From positions 1-33,214 of the forward strand of contig MHCC01000003.1 of the NCBI GenBank assembly GCA_001816475.1: DNA of 33,214 bases, given 5' to 3'. Every line of letters begins with the position of its first letter. Within the stretch, counting starts at the first letter, position 1. A model generated the notes under the pieces. The model made no database searches and was not told where the DNA came from. It saw nothing but the letters and a program-made list of their open reading frames with translations. This stretch comes from Candidatus Blackburnbacteria bacterium RIFCSPLOWO2_01_FULL_40_20 (lineage in GTDB: Bacteria; Patescibacteriota; Microgenomatia; UBA8517; UBA10165). Shown piece after piece: positions 26,566 to 33,214 of this stretch. The translations under genes and the position numbers were made by a program.

Positions 26566-26666
26566 TGTAATTTTACACAAAAAAGTAAACTTTTTCTAGC
26601 TATAATTTATTTATCTTTTAATCCAACCAAGGCTAGAAAAAGTTAAACAATTAGCGTAAAATTACA
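26566..26666. repeat. 101-nt double inverted repeat at right edge of GC-rich island
   Basis: Outer TGTAATTTTAC (26566-26576)/GTAAAATTACA (26656-26666); inner AACTTTTTCTAGC (26588-26600)/GCTAGAAAAAGTT (26632-26644); symmetric 11-nt spacers. Confidence 0.9.
26657..26662 (+). promoter_or_regulatory. -10 box (TAAAAT) 6 nt before the FKBP ATG, inside the right repeat arm
   Basis: TAAAAT-TACAAT-ATG. Confidence 0.5.
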
Positions 26667-26668
26667 AT

Positions 26669-27205
26669 ATGAGCAAAGGAGCAACTGCATTAATTATTTT
26701 TGGTATAATTGGAATCGGCGGAATTTTTATTATGTTTAATTCTCAAAAAGCTGGACAAAAACAAGCGTCCCCAACGCCTGGAATTCCAGGACCAACTGAG
26801 CAAATACAAGGTGTTCCGACTCGACCCCAAGCTGCTAATTCTCAATCAGCCCAGGAAAACACTCAACCAGCCCAGGATCCAACCGAACTTCAAATTGTGG
26901 ATATAAAAGTTGGAGATGGAAAAGAAGCGACCTCTGGCGCAACAGTTAGCGTCCACTACACTGGAACACTTTTAAATGGTCAAAAGTTTGATTCATCGCG
27001 CGACAGGGGGCAACCATTCTCCTTTTTGTTGGGCGCTGGTCAAGTTATCCAAGGTTGGGATAGGGGCGTTCAAGGTATGAAAGTTGGCGGAGTAAGGAAG
27101 TTGGTAATACCTTCCAATTTAGCCTATGGAGAAGCCGGAAGTCCTCCTGTAATTCCTCCAAATTCTCCGCTCGATTTTGATATTGAGCTATTAGATGTAC
27201 AATAA
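26669..27205 (+). CDS. FKBP-type peptidyl-prolyl cis-trans isomerase, membrane anchored
   Basis: 'VSVHYTGTLLNGQKFDSSRDRGQPFSFLLGAGQVIQGWDRGVQGMKVGGVRKLVIPSNLAYG'; N-terminal TM. Confidence 0.95.
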   Translation: MSKGATALIIFGIIGIGGIFIMFNSQKAGQKQASPTPGIPGPTEQIQGVPTRPQAANSQSAQENTQPAQDPTELQIVDIKVGDGKEATSGATVSVHYTGTLLNGQKFDSSRDRGQPFSFLLGAGQVIQGWDRGVQGMKVGGVRKLVIPSNLAYGEAGSPPVIPPNSPLDFDIELLDVQ

Positions 27206-27226
27206 TTAAGTAAGTTTGTTTTTTAG

Positions 27227-27235
27227 TGCTACAAT
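27227..27235 (+). promoter_or_regulatory. Extended -10 (TGCTACAAT) 6 nt before GTG start
   Basis: TGC TACAAT-AAGATT-GTG. Confidence 0.6.
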
Positions 27236-27241
27236 AAGATT

Positions 27242-27685
27242 GTGCCAGACCTCTTAAATAATTTTTTTGCCAATATCACCCAAAGTTTTTTGTCTCCGGA
27301 TATGCTTTCCAGTTCTTCAACAAAAGCTTTAATTGTTTTCGGGCTTGTATTTGTTGTTGCCATTTTTATGGCCGTAAGCCGAAGAATTTTAATTCATGGC
27401 GCGCTTGAAGGTGTTTGGGCAGGATTTATTATTGGAATAATTTTTGTTTTAGCATTTGAAGGATTGTTATTTTGGGGTACAAAAAACTTTTTATCAGGTG
27501 ACAAAGTTAGTGTGCTCCCAGAGAGTGTGCTAACAGTTTTGCAAGGAGGACAAGAAAACTTAACTCAAGTATTGGGAGTAAAAGCTGAAAAAGAGAGGCC
27601 TACTGCGCAATCTGTAGTTACAGATTTTGATTATTTAGGTGAGTTAGACGCAAGTCTAGTAAAAAATTCAATTTGTAAAGAATGA
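27242..27685 (+). CDS. Hypothetical membrane protein
   Basis: Two hydrophobic segments; GTG start after a leaderless-type promoter. Confidence 0.65.
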   Translation: MPDLLNNFFANITQSFLSPDMLSSSSTKALIVFGLVFVVAIFMAVSRRILIHGALEGVWAGFIIGIIFVLAFEGLLFWGTKNFLSGDKVSVLPESVLTVLQGGQENLTQVLGVKAEKERPTAQSVVTDFDYLGELDASLVKNSICKE

Positions 27686-28020
27686 TTCATACAATAATAA
27701 AATTTACTGCAGTATTTATTGGCGGGATAGCTGTCGCATTTGCAGTTTTTCAAGTACTGCCTATCTTGAATTCTACTCAAATTACAAAAGATGGTGGAAA
27801 ACAGATTCAAAATGAGGTGAATTCTCGCGTGGAAAAGGTTACCAAAGAAAAAACAATTGCTGCGGAAGGCGCAGTTGGACAAGTTTTGTCATCTGCTAGT
27901 GAAAGTTCAATACTTGCACCGCTTTTTAGAACAAAGGCAAAGGTTGAAAATACTGTTGAAACTGTGATGGGTTTGCCTGAAGAACAAAGAAACGCAATTT
28001 GTAGCCAAATTTGCCAGTGA
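27682..28020 (+). CDS. Hypothetical single-TM protein
   Basis: ATGA overlap with the preceding gene; N-terminal TM. Confidence 0.6.
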   Translation: MIHTIIKFTAVFIGGIAVAFAVFQVLPILNSTQITKDGGKQIQNEVNSRVEKVTKEKTIAAEGAVGQVLSSASESSILAPLFRTKAKVENTVETVMGLPEEQRNAICSQICQ

Positions 28021-28052
28021 TTATGCTTCTTGGTGCTTCAAATCCCTTGATC

Positions 28053-28061
28053 TGGTAAAAT
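28053..28061 (+). promoter_or_regulatory. Extended -10 (TGGTAAAAT) 6 nt before prfB ATG
   Basis: TGG TAAAAT-ATAAGC-ATG. Confidence 0.6.
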
Positions 28062-28067
28062 ATAAGC

Positions 28068-29153
28068 ATGCACGAATTAAAAGAAAGACTGTTTACGCTG
28101 CGCGAGCGGCTTGGGAAAATAGTCGAAGTATTAAATATTGAAGAGGAAAGAAAAAAACTTCGCGAACTTGAGGCAAAGACCGCAAAGGCAGATTTTTGGG
28201 ATGATTCGCAATTGGCAACTGGCGTGATGAAACAAATTAGTGCAATTAAAGATTCAATTGACAAAACTGAGAAAATCTCAACGCAAATTGAGGACGCATT
28301 CTCGGTTGTTGTATTACCTGACCTTGAGAAGGAAGTTGAGGCATCGGCAAAAACAATTGAAAAAGAGTTAATAGCACTTGAGGTTCTTACATATTTGTCG
28401 GGTCCAAACGACAAAAACAATGCCATTTTTTCAATACACGCGGGGCAAGGTGGAACAGAAGCAATGGATTGGGCACAGATGCTACAGCGAATGTATATGA
28501 TGTATGCCCAAAACCAAGGCTGGGAAACTGAAACTATAGATTTTACGCCTGGAGAGGAAGCTGGAATTAAGTCTATAACTTTATTGATTACGGGGCAATA
28601 CGCTTATGGAAAGTTAAAAGGGGAAGCAGGTGCGCACAGGCTCGTTCGGCTTTCTCCTTTTAACGCAAATAATCTTCGCCAAACTTCATTTGCCTTAGTT
28701 GAGGTCTTGCCAGAACTCGAGGAGGTAACAGATGTGGATATGAAAGAAGAGGATATGGAGTGGCAATTTTACCGCTCGGGGGGGCATGGAGGTCAAAATG
28801 TTAATAAAGTTTCAACTGCAGTACGATTAATCCACAAACCAACAGGAATTGTTGTTACTGCACAAACCGAAAGGTTCCAAGAGCAAAATAGACAAATCGC
28901 ATTGAGATTGTTGCGTTCAAAACTTTGGGTGCGACAAGAAGCCATAGAGAAAGAACAGGTAAAAGAGCTTAAGGGCGAATATAAGCCAGCAGCGTGGGGA
29001 ACTCAAATTCGTTCATATGTACTTCATCCATATAAGATGGTTAAAGATCTTAGGACAGATATTGAAACATCAAACACAGAGTCTGTGCTGAGTGGTGAAT
29101 TGGAAGAATTTATTCAAGGTGAGTTAAAGTATTTAGCTCAAAAGGGGTTGTAG
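28068..29153 (+). CDS. prfB: Peptide chain release factor 2
   Basis: '[26 protein letters not shown]' GGQ motif, RF2-like N-terminus 'KADFWDD'; single uninterrupted frame. Confidence 0.93.
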   Translation: MHELKERLFTLRERLGKIVEVLNIEEERKKLRELEAKTAKADFWDDSQLATGVMKQISAIKDSIDKTEKISTQIEDAFSVVVLPDLEKEVEASAKTIEKELIALEVLTYLSGPNDKNNAIFSIHAGQGGTEAMDWAQMLQRMYMMYAQNQGWETETIDFTPGEEAGIKSITLLITGQYAYGKLKGEAGAHRLVRLSPFNANNLRQTSFALVEVLPELEEVTDVDMKEEDMEWQFYRSGGHGGQNVNKVSTAVRLIHKPTGIVVTAQTERFQEQNRQIALRLLRSKLWVRQEAIEKEQVKELKGEYKPAAWGTQIRSYVLHPYKMVKDLRTDIETSNTESVLSGELEEFIQGELKYLAQKGL

Positions 29154-29168
29154 AAACTTTAATTTGTG

Positions 29169-29177
29169 TGGTATATT
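29169..29177 (+). promoter_or_regulatory. Extended -10 (TGGTATATT) 7 nt before ATG
   Basis: TGG TATATT-GTTTTGT-ATG. Confidence 0.55.
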
Positions 29178-29184
29178 GTTTTGT

Positions 29185-29664
29185 ATGCCCGAAGATACTA
29201 TAAAGTTCGAAGAAGCAAAGCAACCTTCAAAAGGTAGTGATAATAACTCTTCGTTCTTAACTGGAGTTTTAGTTCCGGCTGTGGTGATTCTCGTTGTAAT
29301 TTTGGGCGGTGTGGGTACTGGCTGGTTTCTTTCCGACAAAACAGACGGTGTAGCAGGAGTCGGAACTAATATTTCTGCTGCTCCAGGTACAGACGTTGTC
29401 TCGGGAGGAAAGGAGTTTGGATTGAAAGACGAAGGTACTTTTCGGGATGATGCGGAGGGAATTTTAGAGGAAGGTGGAATAGAAGGCGAGGGCACCCATC
29501 ACTTAGTACGCGACGGTGGCCCTTCAAAGTATGTTTATCTTACCTCGTCAGTTGTTGATTTGAGTGAGCTAGAGGGCAAGAAAGTTCAAGTTTGGGGAGA
29601 GACGTTTGGTGCAAAAAAAGCAGGTTGGCTTATGGACGTGGGACGAGTGAAGATTTTGGATTAA
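29185..29664 (+). CDS. Hypothetical membrane-anchored protein
   Basis: TM 'VLVPAVVILVVILGGVGTGWFL' then acidic/Gly-rich region; start moved from 29164 (TTG) to ATG 29185. Confidence 0.65.
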   Translation: MPEDTIKFEEAKQPSKGSDNNSSFLTGVLVPAVVILVVILGGVGTGWFLSDKTDGVAGVGTNISAAPGTDVVSGGKEFGLKDEGTFRDDAEGILEEGGIEGEGTHHLVRDGGPSKYVYLTSSVVDLSELEGKKVQVWGETFGAKKAGWLMDVGRVKILD

Positions 29665-29674
29665 AACATGCCCA

Positions 29675-30349
29675 ATGATTACCTTCGAAAAAGTTGTAAA
29701 AAAGTTTGGATCAACCTCTGCATTAGATGAAATTTCCTTTGACATAAAAGAAGGCGAGTTCGTTTTCTTAACCGGTTCCTCGGGAGCTGGTAAAACTACT
29801 TTAGTAAGATTGCTCTTGCGTGAGCTTACTCCAGACAGTGGAAAAATATTAATCGAAGATCGAGATATCTCAACTCTTAAGTCATGTGACATCCCACACT
29901 ACAGAAGAAAACTAGGCGTTGTTTTCCAGGACTTCAAGCTATTGCTTGATAGGACAGTTTACGAGAATGTTGCATTGGCCCTTGAGGTAACAGGTGAATG
30001 GGAAAATAAAAGTTCTTCAATTAATGATGCTTTAGAAGAAGTAGGTTTATCCCAAAAAGCAAATTTATTTCCGCGACAGCTTGCCGGAGGAGAACAACAA
30101 AGAGCAGTTATTGCGCGAGCATTGGTTACAAATCCAAAACTTGTTTTAGCAGACGAGCCAACGGGCAACCTTGATCCGGCTACAGCGCGACAAATTGTTG
30201 AACTATTGGATAAGATATCCAAAAGCGGAACAACGGTTCTAATGGCCACGCACAATGAAATTTTGGTTAATTCTCTAAAACGCCGAGTTATCAAGCTGAA
30301 GGACGGAAAAGTGGCTTCGGACAAAGTTGGGGCAAAGTATGATGAGTAA
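29675..30349 (+). CDS. ftsE: Cell division ATP-binding protein FtsE
   Basis: Walker A 'GSSGAGKTTLVRLL', 'LAGGEQQRAVIARALVTNPKLVLADEPTGNLDP'; followed by ftsX. Confidence 0.93.
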   Translation: MITFEKVVKKFGSTSALDEISFDIKEGEFVFLTGSSGAGKTTLVRLLLRELTPDSGKILIEDRDISTLKSCDIPHYRRKLGVVFQDFKLLLDRTVYENVALALEVTGEWENKSSSINDALEEVGLSQKANLFPRQLAGGEQQRAVIARALVTNPKLVLADEPTGNLDPATARQIVELLDKISKSGTTVLMATHNEILVNSLKRRVIKLKDGKVASDKVGAKYDE

Positions 30350-31262
30350 AATGCTAAATTACATAAAAGTTACCAAAAAATACATTAGGCGTTCGCCATA
30401 TCAAGCTTTATCTGCGGTCTTAATAATGATAATTACTTTTTTTGTAGCAACAGTTTTGGCACTCCTAACCTATGTTTCCTACTCAACTTTGCACTATTTC
30501 GAAACTAGACCTCAAATTATTGCCTTTTTAAATGCTGAAGCAACGCCAGATCAGATTTCATCACTGCAAAAAGATTTAATTTCCGACTCAAGAATAAAAG
30601 ACTTGAAGTTTGTTTCAAAAGAACAAGCGTTAAATATATATAAAGAGGCAACTTCTGACAATCCACTACTATCCGAGCTTGTAAGTCCTAAAGTTTTTCC
30701 TGCAAGTTTAGAATTTTCTGTTACCGATTTACAGCTTACTGAGTCTGTCTTTTCCGAAATTGGGAAAAAAGATGCAGTTGGACAGGTTGTTTTTACAGCA
30801 AGCTTAGGGGGCTCAAAAAGCATTAAAGACGTAATAGATAATTTGCGCAATATTACAAACTACATAAAAATTGGTGGTGGAGTTATCGTATCGTTTCTTC
30901 TCGGATCGTCACTTATTATCTTGTTGGTAATCATAAGCATGCGCATCGCATCGCGTCGTGAGGAGATTAGAATTTTGCAACTACTGGGCGCAACTCCTGG
31001 ATTTATTAGAGCACCCTTTGTCTTTGAAGGAATAATTTACGCAATTTTAGGAAGTTTTCTTGGTTGGCTTTTTGCAACACTCGCGCTTTTGTATATTTCT
31101 CCGTCTCTTGTGAAGTACTTTGGGGACATTCCAATTTTACCGCCTACGACCAACGGTATTTTACAACTTTTTGGAGCAATCTTAGGAATTGAAGTTTTAG
31201 TAGCTTTGATTTTGGGAATTTTAGGAAGCTTTGTTGCAATCAAGCGGTACCTAAAGATATGA
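30339..31262 (+). CDS. ftsX: Cell division protein FtsX
   Basis: FtsX/permease architecture, 'SRREEIRILQLLGATPGFIRAPFVFEGIIYAILGS'; overlaps ftsE. Confidence 0.92.
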   Translation: MMSKMLNYIKVTKKYIRRSPYQALSAVLIMIITFFVATVLALLTYVSYSTLHYFETRPQIIAFLNAEATPDQISSLQKDLISDSRIKDLKFVSKEQALNIYKEATSDNPLLSELVSPKVFPASLEFSVTDLQLTESVFSEIGKKDAVGQVVFTASLGGSKSIKDVIDNLRNITNYIKIGGGVIVSFLLGSSLIILLVIISMRIASRREEIRILQLLGATPGFIRAPFVFEGIIYAILGSFLGWLFATLALLYISPSLVKYFGDIPILPPTTNGILQLFGAILGIEVLVALILGILGSFVAIKRYLKI

Positions 31263-32476
31263 TTTTTTCTTCATTTAACAAAGCGCTTCTTGTGTCCGGA
31301 ATTGTAGCTATTTTTTTGTTACGATTGCCTTTGAGTATTCTTGCTGACGAGGATGATGCCCAGTATATAGATAATTCATATACAAATGTGGGTCAGCAAC
31401 AAGGCAATGAGTCCGATTTGCAAAAAAAACTTGACGAAAACAGGCAAGAACAAGAAAGAGTTAATAAACTTCTTGGAGAGACAAAACAAAAAAAGGTTAC
31501 ACTTCAAAACGAGATTGTGTATCAAGATAATCAAATAAGATTAACTATTCTAAAAATTGAAGAAACAAAAGGACAAATAGAATCGCTGACAGAACAAATT
31601 AACAACCTTGAGGGCGCCTTAACTGATTTGTCAAAATTGTATACTGCGAGAGCGATCGAAACATATAAATTGAAAAGGCTGGGTGATTCACTAGCTATTC
31701 TTCTTACTGCAAACAATATTACTGAGTTTATATCAAGATTTAATTACCTTCAAAGAATTCAAGAGAACGACAGGCAATTGCTTTTAAAAATGCAGTCAAC
31801 TCAAAGTAATTTTGAAGATAAAAGGGCAGATATTGAAAAACTAAAAAGCAAACTTGAGCAACAAGAAAAAGCACTTGAAAATCAAAAAGGTCAAAAAACC
31901 CAGCTTTTGCAAGTTACAAAAAATGATGAAAAGAAATATCAAGAGTTGTTGGAGACTTTAAGAGCTGATGAGGACTCGATTCAAAAAGCTTTAAGCTCGC
32001 TTATTTCTCGAATTGTTTCTGGATTGGCAACAGGTTCTCCAGTAACCAAGGGACAACCAATAGGTTTGGAAGGCAATACTGGAAATGTTTTTCCCCGTCC
32101 AAGCTCTTCTTGTCCAAAATGTGGGGCACACCTTCATTATATGGTTATGCCTTGCGATATTGTTAAAAATGGCGGTCTTTCTTGCCACTCGGACCCCGCT
32201 CCTTATATGGACAACGGAGAATATGCAAAGCCTATGGATTTTTCAAACGGTTGGAGGATCTACTTGACCCAAGCGTATGGCAATACTTCGTTTGCACAAT
32301 CGGGAACTGCAGGTTATTCTTTCCACTCAGGTTTGGATTTGTCAGTAAGCTATGGTGTTGCGATAAGAAGTGTGGCGGATGGAACAGTTTATTACGGTAC
32401 CGACTCAGGTGGTGGGAAGTATGCCTTGGTTAAGCACAGAGACGACTTTTGGACTGCCTATTGGCACCTTCAATAG
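31259..32476 (+). CDS. EnvC-like murein hydrolase/activator: coiled coil plus M23 (LytM) domain with permuted motif order
   Basis: Signal peptide, long coiled coil, then 'GQPIGLEGNTGN...CGAHLHYMV' BEFORE 'FHSGLDLSVSYGVAIRSVADGTVYYGTDSGGGKYALVKH...WTAYWHLQ*'. Confidence 0.88.
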   Translation: MIFSSFNKALLVSGIVAIFLLRLPLSILADEDDAQYIDNSYTNVGQQQGNESDLQKKLDENRQEQERVNKLLGETKQKKVTLQNEIVYQDNQIRLTILKIEETKGQIESLTEQINNLEGALTDLSKLYTARAIETYKLKRLGDSLAILLTANNITEFISRFNYLQRIQENDRQLLLKMQSTQSNFEDKRADIEKLKSKLEQQEKALENQKGQKTQLLQVTKNDEKKYQELLETLRADEDSIQKALSSLISRIVSGLATGSPVTKGQPIGLEGNTGNVFPRPSSSCPKCGAHLHYMVMPCDIVKNGGLSCHSDPAPYMDNGEYAKPMDFSNGWRIYLTQAYGNTSFAQSGTAGYSFHSGLDLSVSYGVAIRSVADGTVYYGTDSGGGKYALVKHRDDFWTAYWHLQ

Positions 32477-32539
32477 GAGAATTGTAAAAATCCTAATTTT
32501 TCAGTTGAAGGACGCCTTATCCATTGGAGTCTTAATGGT

Positions 32540-32908
32540 TTAATTGACACGATCTGTTGTAAAGTCCGATATAATTTTCTGACATAGATTTTTAGTGTCG
32601 GCCATGAGTATCTTTTGCTCACTTGCTTTTGCAATGATGACTGCAAAATTATACATTTCTTTATAGGAAAGAGTGAAGTCCACGCCGTTTCTTAGTAAAA
32701 AAACGTGGGTAAATAAAATAGCCATTCGCTTGTTTCCATTTCTGAATGTTTGACTTCTAACGAGGAGGTTAAAGTAGTTGGCGGCGGCTTCAAGGACTGT
32801 AGGATTTAAATATTCCTGATTATAAGTTTGGCTAATAGTTCCAAGAATGGATTCCAAACGTCCTTCAAAACGATCTTTAAACGGAGGAATCGGTTCGTCG
32901 AATTCCAA
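32540..32908 (-). CDS. Fic/Doc-family (death-on-curing-like) protein with atypical motif
   Basis: 'NLLVRSQTFRNGNKRMAILFTHVFLLRNGVDF'; the Fic/Doc HxFxxxNxxR motif appears as QTFRNGNKR. Confidence 0.75.
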   Translation of the reverse strand: MEFDEPIPPFKDRFEGRLESILGTISQTYNQEYLNPTVLEAAANYFNLLVRSQTFRNGNKRMAILFTHVFLLRNGVDFTLSYKEMYNFAVIIAKASEQKILMADTKNLCQKIISDFTTDRVN

Positions 32909-33113
32909 CCCCCTTCTGAAAGTCTCGAATATACACTCGCAATCTTCCAGAGTCAGCTAGTATTGAGGGGTCTTTAATAGATTTTTTGTCATACTCCTCC
33001 AACAGTTTATAAGTATTCTTGTACTTTCTTACACTATACTCCACGTCGTGTTGGTAAGATGGATTTTTTGATAATAGTTTAAAAACTTCTAGTTTGAGTT
33101 TATTTAAAAACAT
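32877..33113 (-). CDS. Hypothetical protein overlapping the Doc-like gene, possible antitoxin
   Basis: 78-aa ORF with strong SD (AAAAAGGAGACTATG), 32-nt overlap with the Doc ORF. Confidence 0.5.
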   Translation of the reverse strand: MFLNKLKLEVFKLLSKNPSYQHDVEYSVRKYKNTYKLLEEYDKKSIKDPSILADSGRLRVYIRDFQKGVGIRRTDSSV

Positions 33114-33214
33114 AGTCTCCTTTTTAGGCAGCCTTCGCGGATATACCTCTAAGCTCTTGGTAGTCTAAATGGATTCCAGGAATCATCAACAATCCTTTCT
33201 AAACCATCATACTC

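Noticed and set aside
26075-26646. Plus-strand ORFs in the GC-rich island
   Set aside because: Antisense to the longer minus-strand 171-aa frame; the second runs into the inverted repeat and lacks recognisable features.
33121-33214. Right-edge minus-strand partial ORFs
   Set aside because: Two short competing frames (EYDGLERIVDDSWNPFRLPRA* and MIPGIHLDYQELRGISAKAA*) cannot be distinguished in this window.

Overview
33.2-kb window of AT-rich, densely coded bacterial DNA. Gene content and style suggest a Candidatus Patescibacteria/CPR genome (inference; no marker-gene placement was possible). Housekeeping genes recognised: greA, class I lysS, HD hydrolase, M16 peptidase, serS, rarA, ABC exporter, spermidine-synthase-like methyltransferase, secA, RsmB/F-like methyltransferase, tgt, FKBP PPIase, prfB, ftsE, ftsX and an EnvC-like M23 protein. 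There is also an envelope-polysaccharide locus: two ECF sigma factors, a GT2 synthase fused to a GH26 domain, a second secreted GH26, a GT39 and a polyprenol-type GT2. Most notable observations: (1) an M23/LytM domain whose catalytic motifs appear in circularly permuted order; (2) a synthase-hydrolase (GT2-GH26) fusion with two sigma/anti-sigma-like modules; (3) many start codons 6-7 nt after a -10 box, suggesting widespread leaderless mRNAs; (4) related palindromic elements inserted in frame within conserved proteins (HD, Tgt, possibly SecA); (5) an intergenic candidate structured RNA with pseudoknot topology upstream of a 17-aa lysine-rich micro-ORF; (6) three tandem 43-nt hairpin repeats in the secA leader; (7) a GC-rich island bounded by an unlisted IstB fragment and a 101-nt double inverted repeat, possibly a toxin/immunity remnant; (8) a Doc-like protein whose Fic-motif His is Gln. 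No rRNA, tRNA or CRISPR array was seen. All assignments come from reading the sequence and motif memory; no searches were run.
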